From JAJRXR01 sp041402005 (GTDB lineage Bacteria > Planctomycetota > Phycisphaerae > Phycisphaerales > UBA1924): a stretch of 64,000 nt of DNA. The notes beneath the pieces are model-generated. The model was not told the DNA's origin, ran no database searches, and was given only the letters and a program-made list of their open reading frames with translations. A program made the translations under genes and the position numbers. This document shows, in pieces, positions 33,310 through 42,026 of this stretch (position 1 is the first letter of the stretch; each line of letters starts with the position of its first letter). The stretch spans positions 1 through 64,000 of the forward strand of contig JAWKTB010000001.1 in NCBI GenBank assembly GCA_041402005.1, read 5' to 3'.

Positions 33310-35220
33310 TCAGCCGCCCGAGCCGGAGTCCGAGGACTTCGGGGCGGGGGCGGCGTTGGTCGGAGCGGCCTCGGTCGGGGCGGATTCGGTCGAGGACGAT
33401 GCTGCGGCGTCGTCCTTGGCGGAGGCGTCGCCGGCATCGGCGGAAGTCTTGCCCGCGTCGGCGAGAGGCTTCTGGGTGGCGTCGCCCTCGGCGGGGCGCT
33501 TCGCGCCGCCCGAGCGGTCCGCGCCGGGAGAGGGGCCCGGACGACCCTGCGGGCGCTGGGCGCCGCCGGGGGTTGAACCGCCCGGCGCCGACATGCCGGG
33601 CGCCATCCGCATCATCATCGCGGGGCTCATGGGCGGGCGCGCCTTGCCGTCCTCGCCGATCGTGTAGCCGAGCGAGACCAATTCGTCGTTGTCCCACTCG
33701 CTCGCGATGACCTCGCCGGGTCCCGGGCGGCGGACCAGCACACGGTCGCCCGCCTCGAGGCCCTTGGCGATCTCCGCATAAATGTCCGATCGGCGCCCGA
33801 CGACGATCGGGCGGCGCACGAACTTGGTCCCCTTGGGCACGTAGACGAACGCGACCGCGGCGTCGCTGAAGACCGCCTGCACGGGAACCGCCAGCGCTCC
33901 CTTCACCTCGCCCAGCACCAGCCGCGCCTCGCAACGCATCGACGGCTTGAGCGTGGACTGCTCGTCCGAGTCGAGCGCGACCTTGACGGTGTACTCGCGC
34001 CGGTTCGGGTCGCGCCATCCGCCGGACTCGGCCAGCACGCCGATCGACTCGACCGTCCCGGGCACGTTCGCGTCGATCGCCTCGACGCTGACCATCGCCC
34101 GCTGCCCGGGGCGGACGCGCCCGGCGAGCGACTCGTGCACCTTGACCGAGGCGATCATCTCGCTCGTGTCCGGCAGGACGATCAGCAGGTCGTTGGGCCC
34201 CACCTGGCGCCCGATCGCGAGCGGGCCCTCGCTCTGCCAGCGCCAGTTGTCGCGCTGCGCGGTCGAGCCGTAGACCACCAGCCCGTCCGAGGGGGCGTGG
34301 ATCGTGCACTTGGAGAGCTGGTCCTTGAGGTCGTCGAGCTTCTCCTGGTGCATCGTGAGCTGGCGCTCCTTGTTGGCCCGGGCCGACTCCTTCGCCTTCA
34401 GGTTGATCTCGTTCTGCTGCTCGACGCGGTCGAGCTCGGCGCCCGCCTCGTCGACGTCCGACAGCCGCTGCTTCTCGTCCCGCGGGTACTGGTACTCGCG
34501 GTAGATGATGTCGTTGAGCTGCGCCTTCTCGAGCTCCGCCTTCGCCTCGATGTACGCCAGCCGGTCCTGGTCGTACTCGTTCTTGGAGACGAACTCCTTC
34601 TTGTACAGCTCCTGCGTCTGGGTCCACTTGTCGGTGAGGCGCTCGAGCTCCCGCTGCGCCCGCTCGATCGCCAGCTCGTTGGCCTGGCGGGTCTGCTTGT
34701 CCTCGCCCTCGCGCCACTGCTGCAACGCGAGCTTCTTCAGCTCCAGATCCAGCTCCGCCTTGCGCTGTTTCGACTCGTTATCGGAGTGCTGGATCTGCAC
34801 GTCCGTCTTGGCCGCCTCGAGCGCGAGGCTCGCCTCCTCGACGCGCAGTTCTTCCTCGGCGATCGTGTCTTCGAGCTCGTCGCCGTTGAGGCGCACGAGC
34901 AACTCGCCCCGGTGCACCCGCGTGCCCTCTGGGACGAGTTCCACGATCGTGGACTGCTTCTCGAGCTCGGAGCGGATCTCGATCTGGTTGCGGGCCTCGA
35001 GGTCCCCGCCGGCCAGGGTCGTGATGTCGAAGTCGCGCACCTGAGCCAGGGCGATGTCGGAGGAGCGCTGCTGCTCGCCCGCGCCCCCGCCCTGGGCCAT
35101 GACCAGCCAGCCCCCGCCCGCCACGACCAGCACGCCCACCACCGCGCCCAGCAGCTTGACCATGGACAGGGCCCGTCGGGCGCCACCGCGTGTGGTCGAC
35201 ATCCTCCTGCTGGTCGCCAT
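33310..35220 (-). CDS. HlyD/MacA-type efflux adaptor protein
   Basis: This 636-residue adaptor of the membrane fusion family has an N-terminal membrane helix (about residues 19-40), a lipoyl-like half-motif (VPEGTRVHRGELLVRLNGDEL), a long coiled coil (about 115-300, Glu/Lys/Gln-rich), the second lipoyl half (CTIHAPSDGLVVYGS) and beta-barrel domains (to about 520). The last 110 residues are low-complexity, rich in Pro, Ala, Ser, Gly and Asp. It normally links an ABC or RND pump to the outer membrane, but no pump gene is adjacent. ATG 35220 has GGAAGG 6 nt upstream; ATG 35226 is too close to that site. Confidence 0.85.
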   Translation of the reverse strand: MATSRRMSTTRGGARRALSMVKLLGAVVGVLVVAGGGWLVMAQGGGAGEQQRSSDIALAQVRDFDITTLAGGDLEARNQIEIRSELEKQSTIVELVPEGTRVHRGELLVRLNGDELEDTIAEEELRVEEASLALEAAKTDVQIQHSDNESKQRKAELDLELKKLALQQWREGEDKQTRQANELAIERAQRELERLTDKWTQTQELYKKEFVSKNEYDQDRLAYIEAKAELEKAQLNDIIYREYQYPRDEKQRLSDVDEAGAELDRVEQQNEINLKAKESARANKERQLTMHQEKLDDLKDQLSKCTIHAPSDGLVVYGSTAQRDNWRWQSEGPLAIGRQVGPNDLLIVLPDTSEMIASVKVHESLAGRVRPGQRAMVSVEAIDANVPGTVESIGVLAESGGWRDPNRREYTVKVALDSDEQSTLKPSMRCEARLVLGEVKGALAVPVQAVFSDAAVAFVYVPKGTKFVRRPIVVGRRSDIYAEIAKGLEAGDRVLVRRPGPGEVIASEWDNDELVSLGYTIGEDGKARPPMSPAMMMRMAPGMSAPGGSTPGGAQRPQGRPGPSPGADRSGGAKRPAEGDATQKPLADAGKTSADAGDASAKDDAAASSSTESAPTEAAPTNAAPAPKSSDSGSGG

Positions 35221-35373
35221 CGCCATCCTTCCGGTCGTCGTGCCGGGCGCTCGGGCCCGCTTCGGATCGAGACCTCGTCCCCGCGCCAAATGGACCCGGC
35301 GCGGCGTCATTGCATTCTTACCGCCCCGCCACCCCCGGGGTTCTGGCCCACCCGCCGAGTTGCCCCGGGCGTG

Positions 35374-36162
35374 ATGTTCTGCGTGTGTGAGGCGTCGGCG
35401 CCCCAGATACGATCGCTCGTGCCCCCTGCACACAAGGACCATCCCGGGCCGGACTCGTTTATTTCGACGCTCCTGCCCACCGGAGGCCGCCTTTTACTCG
35501 CTGTCGCCTCCGAAAAGGAAGCCTCGGCGGTCCTGCGGGCGGTCGATCCGCACGCCCACACGCCCCCCGCCTGGTCTCTCGCCCCCGTCGGCAACCGGGC
35601 GGATCTGGTGGTCACGGGCGTCGGCAAGGCGAACGCGGCCGGGGCGGTCGCCCGGACACTCGACCCCTCCCGTCACGCGGGCGTGATGAGCGTGGGGATT
35701 TGCGGCTCGCTCCCGGGGGGACCTCCGGTCGGGAGCGTGCTGATCGCTTCGGCGAGCGTCTTCGCCGACGAGGGGGTCGAGACGATGGGCGCCTTCCTCG
35801 ACTGCCGCGAGATGGGTTTCCCGCTCGCGCCGGGTGGATCGGACCGCTTCTCGCCGCCGCCCGCGTGGCGTTCGGCGCTTCACGCGCTCGGCGACCACGA
35901 GGGCGTGATCGCGACGGTCTCGACGTGCTCGGGGACCGACGCGCTCGCGGAGCGCGTGGCGTCGAGGAGCGGCGCGATCGCGGAGGCGATGGAGGGCGCC
36001 GCCGTCGCCCTCGCTGCGGCTCGGGTCGACCCCTCGATCCCCTTCGCCGAGCTGCGCGTGGTCAGCAACACGACCGGCGACCGGGAGCGCCAGCGCTGGG
36101 AGCTGTCCGGGTCCCTGGAGGCGCTGGGTCGCGTTCTCGGACGTCTGCTCTCGTCGGGTTGA
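35374..36162 (+). CDS. mqnB: Futalosine hydrolase
   Basis: This 262-residue protein belongs to the nucleoside phosphorylase superfamily. Segments VGICGSLPGGPPVGSV, EAMEGAAVALAAARV and ELRVVSNTTGDRER match futalosine hydrolase, which removes hypoxanthine from futalosine in the menaquinone pathway that starts from chorismate (MqnA-E). The ATG at 35374 gives the longest form but has no SD. GTG 35419 in the same frame lies 5 nt after a possible -10 box (TACGAT, 35,408-35,413) and would give 247 residues, close to the usual length. The other mqn genes are elsewhere. Related nucleosidases (MTA/SAH) are a less likely identity, given the family-specific C-terminal segment. Confidence 0.83.
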   Translation: MFCVCEASAPQIRSLVPPAHKDHPGPDSFISTLLPTGGRLLLAVASEKEASAVLRAVDPHAHTPPAWSLAPVGNRADLVVTGVGKANAAGAVARTLDPSRHAGVMSVGICGSLPGGPPVGSVLIASASVFADEGVETMGAFLDCREMGFPLAPGGSDRFSPPPAWRSALHALGDHEGVIATVSTCSGTDALAERVASRSGAIAEAMEGAAVALAAARVDPSIPFAELRVVSNTTGDRERQRWELSGSLEALGRVLGRLLSSG

Positions 36163-36331
36163 CGCTCGGCGTCGATCTCCCGCGCTCGTCACGACGGACG
36201 CGACGCCTGGGGGGACGGGGCAGACCCTGGCGTTGGCCCCCCCTTTCGGACCCACCTCAATCCGGGCCTCGGACGGTCCGATGCATGCCCGAGCCCGCGC
36301 GTCGTCGCCGGGAGACACGGTCGCCCGTGCC

Positions 36332-37558
36332 ATGTGCGGGCACGGGCGAGGAGACCAGCCGCCATGGCGCTTCACAGAACCGAGGCCGCAAGCCAGCCTT
36401 CGGCGCCCTGCGCTCGCTCGGGTCGCTGGCGCCCGGGATCCGGCGCCGCTCGCGATCGACTTCGGGGTCGGCTCGCTCAAGATCCTCCAGCTCGGCGGGG
36501 GCGACCCGCCCGCGCTGGTGGCGGCCGCCGAGCTCGAAACCCCCGACGACAAGCTCTACGACCACGCCAAGCGTCTCCGCTGGCAGATGGAGCAGTTGCC
36601 GACGTTGGTGCGCAAGGGCTCGTTCAAGACGACGCGTGCCGTGTGCGCGATCCCGACGTCCACGCTGTTCTGCAAGCACCTGCAGTTCCAGTCGGGCGAG
36701 GGGATCAGCCTCGAGGATCAGGTCGAGGGCGCGATGCCCTCGCAGGTCGGGTGCGCCGCCGACGAGCTGCTGACGCGACACGTCGATGTCGGCGACACCG
36801 CCCGCGCCGGGCGGCGCGAGGTGATCTGCTTCGCGGTCGGGCGCGCGGTCGTCGCACGTCTCATGTACGCGATCAAGGCGGCCAAGCTCGAGCCGGTCGG
36901 CATCCACAACGAGTTCCACGCGATCCTCGCCGCCTTCGGATACCCGCAGGGCGAGGCGCGTGAGAACGACGAGCCGACGCTCTACCTCGACCTGGGTCGG
37001 GGGACGACCAAGATCCTCGCCGCCCGGGGCGGCAAGATGCTCTTCGCCCGGGCGATCCAGTTCGGCGGGCTGAACCTCGACGAGACGATCGTCCGTCAGC
37101 TCAAGTGCTCGCTCCCGCAGGCCAAGTCCTACCGCCTGTCGATGGAGTCGATCTCGCCCCAGGACGCGCCCACGGGCGCGCCCGCCGAACATGTCGAGGG
37201 CGCCAACCCGTCGCACGCCTCGCCCGCGACGGCGACCGTCGCGAAAGTCATGCACAAGATCGACCTCTCCGAGCCGGTCGAGATCCTCGTCGACGAGATC
37301 TCGATGTGCCTGCGCTACCTGCGATCGACGCTGCCCAACGAGCGGATCCAGAAGATCGTCTTCCTCGGCGGCGAGTCGCGCCACCACCCGCTCTGCGCCG
37401 AGATCGCCCGCAAGCTGCGCCTGCCCGCCCAGGCGGGCGACCCCCTGACCCGCGTCGCCCGAGCCGGCTCGGAGCCGTGCGTCGGCGTGGACCTGTCCGA
37501 GCCCCAGCCCGGGTGGGGCGTCGCCATGGGCATGTGCCTGAGCCCGACCGACCTGTAG
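36332..37558 (+). CDS. pilM: Type IV pilus assembly protein PilM-like, N-terminus uncertain
   Basis: This actin-like ATPase recruits PilN at the inner face of the membrane. The family core begins at PLAIDFGVGSLKILQL and contains PTLYLDLGRGTTKILAA (phosphate loop) and KIVFLGGESRHHPL (adenosine site). The first 35-40 residues are doubtful. From the nearest in-frame ATG (36332) they read as Pro/Arg-rich, unlike the rest. A better ATG, 36364, with GAGGAG upstream, is in another frame; a third frame (from about 36,370 to 36,455) has higher third-position GC and a plausible basic N-terminus. Indels or an unusual start are therefore possible. It heads a pilM-N-O-P-B operon; pilN starts 9 nt after it. 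Confidence 0.82.
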   Translation: MCGHGRGDQPPWRFTEPRPQASLRRPALARVAGARDPAPLAIDFGVGSLKILQLGGGDPPALVAAAELETPDDKLYDHAKRLRWQMEQLPTLVRKGSFKTTRAVCAIPTSTLFCKHLQFQSGEGISLEDQVEGAMPSQVGCAADELLTRHVDVGDTARAGRREVICFAVGRAVVARLMYAIKAAKLEPVGIHNEFHAILAAFGYPQGEARENDEPTLYLDLGRGTTKILAARGGKMLFARAIQFGGLNLDETIVRQLKCSLPQAKSYRLSMESISPQDAPTGAPAEHVEGANPSHASPATATVAKVMHKIDLSEPVEILVDEISMCLRYLRSTLPNERIQKIVFLGGESRHHPLCAEIARKLRLPAQAGDPLTRVARAGSEPCVGVDLSEPQPGWGVAMGMCLSPTDL

Positions 37559-37567
37559 GGAACACCG

Positions 37568-38401
37568 ATGAACACTCCCAGGAATCCCAATCAGCCCAGC
37601 CAGAGCACCTTCCTGCCCACCGACTATGTCAAGGGCAAGACGCAGACGCGCGCGAACGTGCTGGCTTTGATGCTCTTCGGCGCCGTCCTGTGCGGCGTCG
37701 TCGGCGCGTTCTTCCTCAACAACAACCGCCTGCGGGGCGTGCTCGACCGCGAGAAGCAGGTCGACCAGCAGACCAAGCAGGCCGCCGAGAACCTGCAGCA
37801 GCTCCGCGCGCTCCGCGAGCAGCGTGAGTCGATGATCGACAGCGCCGAGCTGGTGACCGCGTTGATCGAGCAGGTGCCCCGGTCGGTGCTGCTGGCCGAG
37901 CTTGTCCGCGGCATGCCCGAGGGGCTCGTCTTCACCGACGTGACGCTCGAGGGCGAGCGCGTCAAGCCGACCCGCCCCACCGCGGTCGACACGACGCCCG
38001 CGCGCAAGCGTGCGACCACGCAGTCGCTGACCTCGCACGTGAAGGTCGGCAAGCCCGGCGACGACACGGAGACGAAGGTCCTCCCGCCCCGGTTCAAGCA
38101 CCGCGTGGTGATCTCGGGCCTGGCGACCGAGAACAACAACGTGGCGGACTACCTGGCGAAGCTGAAGGCGTCGCCGCTGCTCTCGGGAGTGGAGCTGGTC
38201 TTCATCAACGAGACGACGGTCGACGGGGTGGCACTGAGGAAGTTCCAGATCACCATGAGCCTCCGCCCGGACGCGAACGTGCGCGAGGTGGCCGAGGTCG
38301 AGGAGACGACGCTGCTCAACGAGAACGCGTTCGGCGATCTCAACACGAGCGTCACGCCCTCGATCGAGAACTTCGCGAACGCGCCCAGCGACACCGAGTG
38401 A
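37568..38401 (+). CDS. pilN: Type IV pilus assembly protein PilN-like
   Basis: This 277-residue bitopic inner-membrane protein has a short cytoplasmic N-terminus (residues 1-30, ending LPTDYVKGKTQTRAN, the kind of segment that docks on PilM), one membrane helix (about 31-50), a coiled coil (about 52-95) and a periplasmic ferredoxin-like domain. That domain spans an internal insert of polar, Thr/Lys/Pro-rich sequence (about 135-170) and resumes at RFKHRVVISGLATENNNVADYL. The pairing with PilO is expected through the coiled coil and the ferredoxin-like fold. Spacing to pilM (9 nt) and pilO (15 nt) indicates an operon. The insertion makes it longer than many PilN proteins (about 180-210). Confidence 0.82.
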   Translation: MNTPRNPNQPSQSTFLPTDYVKGKTQTRANVLALMLFGAVLCGVVGAFFLNNNRLRGVLDREKQVDQQTKQAAENLQQLRALREQRESMIDSAELVTALIEQVPRSVLLAELVRGMPEGLVFTDVTLEGERVKPTRPTAVDTTPARKRATTQSLTSHVKVGKPGDDTETKVLPPRFKHRVVISGLATENNNVADYLAKLKASPLLSGVELVFINETTVDGVALRKFQITMSLRPDANVREVAEVEETTLLNENAFGDLNTSVTPSIENFANAPSDTE

Positions 38402-38416
38402 GCAAGGGGAACGACG

Positions 38417-38959
38417 ATGCGATTCGGACTGCGTGAGATCGTGATCTTCATGGTGGTGCTCTGCCTCCCGCTGCTGAGCTACTTCCTCATCTTCAAGCCG
38501 CAGAACGCGAAGATCGAGGACAAGCGCTTCGAGATCCAGCACAAGGAGGAGATGCTGGCCCTGCTCCGCGAGGAGACCAGCCGCAACGACGACTTGGCCC
38601 GGGCGAACCAGGAGATCGCCGACCGGGTCGCCGAGATCGAGGCCCGCCTCCCGACCGGCAAGGAGGTCGACCAGATCGTCCGCCAGGTCTCCGAGGTGGC
38701 GATCCAGTCCGGGCTCCAGGCCCCGACGTTCAAGAGCGAGAAGCCGATCGCGGCGGCGCGGTACTACGAGCAGCCCCTGGTCGTCACGACCAAGGGCTCG
38801 TTCGAGGGCTACTACGCGTTCCTGCTCCGCCTGGAGCGTCTCCCCCGCATCACCCGCCTCGTTGACATGAAGATCCAGCGTGCCAAGGAGGACGCGGAGA
38901 TCGAGGTCAACTTCACCCTCAGCATCTACTTCCGCGATGACGAAGGGAGCACGACGTGA
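38417..38959 (+). CDS. pilO: Type IV pilus assembly protein PilO-like
   Basis: This 180-residue bitopic protein has an N-terminal membrane helix (about 6-26), a coiled coil (about 30-75) and a C-terminal ferredoxin-like domain (about 85-175) with the pattern GSFEGYYAFLLRLERLPRIT, typical of PilO. It should pair with PilN in the periplasmic alignment complex of a pilus or type II secretion machine. Its stop overlaps the next gene's GTG by 4 nt (GTGA), so translation is coupled. AAGGGG lies before ATG 38417. The gene is well placed, third in the pilM-N-O-P-B operon. Confidence 0.85.
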   Translation: MRFGLREIVIFMVVLCLPLLSYFLIFKPQNAKIEDKRFEIQHKEEMLALLREETSRNDDLARANQEIADRVAEIEARLPTGKEVDQIVRQVSEVAIQSGLQAPTFKSEKPIAAARYYEQPLVVTTKGSFEGYYAFLLRLERLPRITRLVDMKIQRAKEDAEIEVNFTLSIYFRDDEGSTT

Positions 38960-39729
38960 GTCACAAGGACGACGCACGAGCCCTGCCCGAGGGTGACGGC
39001 GCCAAGGTCTCCCTCGACCTCGGCGGCGGCGAGGGAGGCTCCCTCGGCTCGCCCCAGGGCGCCTCGTTCAATCCGAACCTCCTCGGTCTCGACAAGGACG
39101 ATGACGCCGCCCCGGACCTGTTCGCCAAGAAGGCCAGTCCGTACCGCGGCCAGACCATGTTCATCGCGGTCGTGCTGGTGATGGGCGCGGGCGCCATCTT
39201 CGGCATGCGTCAGATCGCCGTCACCGCCGCCAAGGCGGGCGAGATGTTCAACCTGAACTTCCAGCCCGAGGCCGAGGACGCGGAGATGAACAAGAAGTTC
39301 AACCGCGTCATGCAGGACCTGGAGCGGTCCGGGCGTCCGATGCAGGTGCCGATCGACGCGATCGCGGGCTCGCCCTTCCAGTTCGTCGCCAGGACGGACG
39401 TCGAGCCCGAGCCTGGCGAGGACCCCTCGCTGGCGCAGCTGCGTGAGATGGAGCGTCAGCGGGCGCTCGACGCCGAGAAGGCGCGTCAGGCCGCCGCGGC
39501 ACGCGACGCCAAGATCCAGACGGCTCTCAAGAAGCTCCAGCTCCAGGGCATCCTGGGCGGCTCGACCCCCGTCGCTCGCATCTCCGATCAGACGTTCCGC
39601 GAGGGCGACACGATCGAGGAGCTCTTCACCATCGCCCGCATCGAGGGTCGCGGCGTCATCCTCCAGGTCGACGACCGCTACTTCGTGCTCCAGATCGGGC
39701 GCGAGCCGAGAGAAGTCAACCCGGAGTGA
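38956..39729 (+). CDS. PilP-like membrane protein of the pilus operon
   Basis: This 257-residue protein has an acidic cytoplasmic N-terminus (1-60), a membrane helix (about 68-90) and a periplasmic part. The last 65 residues (LQGILGGSTPVARISDQTF...VDDRYFVLQIG) resemble the small beta domain of PilP/GspC-type proteins, which contacts the secretin. A central segment (about 155-185) is highly charged and helical. It starts at GTG 38956, overlapping pilO by 4 nt. Sequence similarity to classic PilP lipoproteins is limited: there is no lipobox, and the N-terminus is a signal anchor instead. Identity rests on domain type and gene order. Confidence 0.68.
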   Translation: MSHKDDARALPEGDGAKVSLDLGGGEGGSLGSPQGASFNPNLLGLDKDDDAAPDLFAKKASPYRGQTMFIAVVLVMGAGAIFGMRQIAVTAAKAGEMFNLNFQPEAEDAEMNKKFNRVMQDLERSGRPMQVPIDAIAGSPFQFVARTDVEPEPGEDPSLAQLREMERQRALDAEKARQAAAARDAKIQTALKKLQLQGILGGSTPVARISDQTFREGDTIEELFTIARIEGRGVILQVDDRYFVLQIGREPREVNPE

Positions 39730-39754
39730 GACCCCTCGCGCGAGAGAAGGCGGC

Positions 39755-41782
39755 GTGCCGAACCACAACATCGACGACATCCTGAGTGAGCTCGGGCTCG
39801 ACGAGCAGGGCGACGCGTCCTCTCGTCCCCCGCGCCGACGCCCGACCTCGCCCGAGCCCGACAAGCCCAGGGCGCACTCGATCGACAAGTCCCCCGCCTC
39901 CTTCAGCCCGCTGCCCCCGATGCCCTCGGGCCAACGCCGGTACGGTCAGGAAGAGGGCGGCGCCATCGAGCGCGACCCCGCGGTCCGCGCCAAGCCCCGC
40001 GCCATCACCCAGACACACATCGGCCAGCCCCTCGCCGACATCTACTCGCCCGACGAGCACGGGCAAGACGAGGGCGAGCTTGGCGAACTGCTCATCGAGC
40101 GGGGCGTGTGCACCCCCGAGCAGGTCACCGCCGCCCGCCAGGTGCTGCGTCAGTCCCCGGGCTCGCGCCTCTCCGACATCCTGATCGACCAGGGCCTCGA
40201 CGAGGCGCGGGTGCAGGAGGTCGTCGCCGAGCAGGCGGGCGTCTCCTTCGAGCGCATCGACCTGACCAAGGGCCTCGAGGGCGGCTTCGACGGGACGTAC
40301 CTCCAGCGACTCGGCCCGGACTTCTGCCATCGGCGCTCCGTGATTCCGCTGCGGGCCGAGGGGCGCCGCCTCGTCGTCGGCGCCACCAACCCCGACGACG
40401 TCTTCCTCCTCGACGAGATCAAGTCGCGCCTCGGCGTGCCCGGCGTCAAGCTCGTACTCGTCACCGGCGCCGACGTGCGCGCCGCCCTCGAGCTCGTCGG
40501 CGAGGGCAAGCAGGACGACGTCGACCTCTCCGAGATCCTGGAGGGCGTCGACGAGGCCGACGTCGAGATCGACCGCGCGCTCGGCGAGACCAACGCCGTC
40601 GACCTCGAGCAGCAGGCGGGCGAGTCCCCCGTCATCCGCTACGTCAACTACATCATCCAGACCGCCGTCAAGGAGGGCGCCTCCGACATCCACATCGAGC
40701 CCGCCGAGAAGAAGCTCAAGGTCCGCTTCCGCATCGACGGCGTCCTCTTCGAGATGATGAACCCACCCGCCGCCATGTCCAGCGCCATCGTCTCGCGCCT
40801 CAAGATCATGGCCAACCTCGACATCTCCGAGCGACGCATCCCCCAGGACGGTCGCATCCGGTGCACCGTCGGCGGGCGCAAGCTCGACCTCCGCCTCTCG
40901 ACCCTCCCCTCCGGCTACGGCGAGAAGGTCGTCATGCGCATCCTCGACACCAAGTCCATCCAGGTGGACCTCGAGGACCTCGGGTTCGACACCTCGACGC
41001 TCGAGACCTGGAAGCACCAGGTCAAGGCGCCCCACGGCATCGTCCTCGTCACCGGCCCCACCGGCTCAGGTAAGACCACCACCCTGTACGCCTCCCTCCG
41101 CCAACTCGACAAGAACAAGCTCAACATCTCGACGGTCGAGGACCCCGTCGAATACCACATCGATGGCGTCACCCAGACGCAGACGCACGAGAAGATCGGG
41201 ATGACCTTCGCCCGAGCCCTCCGCGCCCTGCTGCGTCAGGACCCAGACGTCATCATGATCGGCGAAATCCGAGACCACGAGACCGCGCACATCGCCGTCC
41301 AGGCCGCCCTCACGGGCCACCTCGTGCTCTCCACCCTGCACACCAACGACGCGCCCAGCTCGATCACGCGACTGGTGAACATCGGGCTCGAGCCCTTCCT
41401 GGTCGGCGCCGCGGTCAACGGCGTTCTCGCCCAGCGCCTCGTCCGTCGCCTCTGCAAGAACTGCCGTGTGCAGGAGAAGCCCAGCGAGGAACTCGCCGAG
41501 TATCTCGAGATGCAGGGCATGGAGGCCGACATGACCTGGGTGCCAAAGGGGTGCGACAAGTGCCGGAGCACCGGGTACTCGGGACGCGTGGGTCTGTACG
41601 AGTTGCTCGTCATCGACGACCAGTTGCGTGACATCATCGCCCGCAACCCGAACGTCGCCGAGTTCCGCCGCCTCTGCCTCGAGCGGGGCATGACCTCGCT
41701 GCGTCAGGACGGCATGCGCAAGGTCGCCTCGGGCCTGACCACGGTCCACGAGATCCTGCGCGTCACCGAAGCCGCCAGCTGA
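39755..41782 (+). CDS. pilB: Type IV pilus / type II secretion assembly ATPase
   Basis: This 675-residue hexameric ATPase of the PilB/GspE family powers pilin polymerisation. After a polar, Pro-rich N-terminus (1-85), the GspE-N (MshEN) domain covers about 100-240. Then comes the core: VIRYVNYIIQTAVKEGASDIHIEP, Walker A GPTGSGKTTT, the Asp box, Walker B DPDVIMIGEIRD and the His box HLVLSTLHTNDAPSS. A four-Cys zinc site (CKNC...CDKC, about 568-610) is intact. GTG 39755 is preceded by GAAGG 5 nt upstream; this start gives the motif VPNHNIDDILSEL. It ends the operon. No pilC, pilT or secretin follows. Confidence 0.92.
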   Translation: MPNHNIDDILSELGLDEQGDASSRPPRRRPTSPEPDKPRAHSIDKSPASFSPLPPMPSGQRRYGQEEGGAIERDPAVRAKPRAITQTHIGQPLADIYSPDEHGQDEGELGELLIERGVCTPEQVTAARQVLRQSPGSRLSDILIDQGLDEARVQEVVAEQAGVSFERIDLTKGLEGGFDGTYLQRLGPDFCHRRSVIPLRAEGRRLVVGATNPDDVFLLDEIKSRLGVPGVKLVLVTGADVRAALELVGEGKQDDVDLSEILEGVDEADVEIDRALGETNAVDLEQQAGESPVIRYVNYIIQTAVKEGASDIHIEPAEKKLKVRFRIDGVLFEMMNPPAAMSSAIVSRLKIMANLDISERRIPQDGRIRCTVGGRKLDLRLSTLPSGYGEKVVMRILDTKSIQVDLEDLGFDTSTLETWKHQVKAPHGIVLVTGPTGSGKTTTLYASLRQLDKNKLNISTVEDPVEYHIDGVTQTQTHEKIGMTFARALRALLRQDPDVIMIGEIRDHETAHIAVQAALTGHLVLSTLHTNDAPSSITRLVNIGLEPFLVGAAVNGVLAQRLVRRLCKNCRVQEKPSEELAEYLEMQGMEADMTWVPKGCDKCRSTGYSGRVGLYELLVIDDQLRDIIARNPNVAEFRRLCLERGMTSLRQDGMRKVASGLTTVHEILRVTEAAS

Positions 41783-41791
41783 CCTCTTCCT

Positions 41792-41826
41792 CCCTCTCCC
41801 CCCTGGGGAGAGGGACGGGGTGAGGG
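41792..41826 (+). repeat. Hairpin repeat after pilB
   Basis: A 10-bp perfect stem CCCTCTCCCC/GGGGAGAGGG with a CCT loop (41,792-41,814) is followed by GACGGGGTGAGGGG. The layout, a GC hairpin followed by GGGGTGAG, is like the central part of the element at 548-751. It begins 10 nt after the pilB stop. It lacks a T-tract, so it may protect or end the mRNA rather than act as a classical terminator. Similar CCCTCTCC hairpins are known as dispersed intergenic repeats in many bacteria. Confidence 0.6.
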
Positions 41827-41936
41827 GCTCCGTCCTCTCGTGTCTTTTCTCTCGTTCTCTCTCCATCCCCGCCCGAGGCTTCGAGGACTCAGCCTCGGCG
41901 TCCGAGCCCAACCCCAGACCAACTCCCCAACCCAGT

Positions 41937-41991
41937 TTGACCCCGCCCGCCCCACGCTCCTATTCTCAGGGCGGTTGAGACTGAGTCTCAG
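41937..41991 (+). promoter_or_regulatory. Promoter with perfect 7-1-7 Fur-like palindrome
   Basis: TTGACC (41,937-41,942) and TATTCT (41,961-41,966) are 18 nt apart. TGAGACT-G-AGTCTCA (41,976-41,990) is a perfect 15-bp palindrome that covers positions just downstream of the predicted transcription start. It has the same architecture as the site before the heme oxygenase gene. It should repress the small membrane protein gene that follows. Confidence 0.6.
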
Positions 41992-42026
41992 TCTCGTCCC
42001 TCGGACCCCCTTTGGGAGCGTCAGAC

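Noticed and set aside
36257..38977. A minus-strand reading frame of about 900 codons across the pilus genes
   Set aside because: It is the mirror of real genes on the plus strand in very GC-rich DNA; the protein is Arg/Asp/Leu-rich and matches no family, while the plus strand encodes PilM, PilN and PilO.
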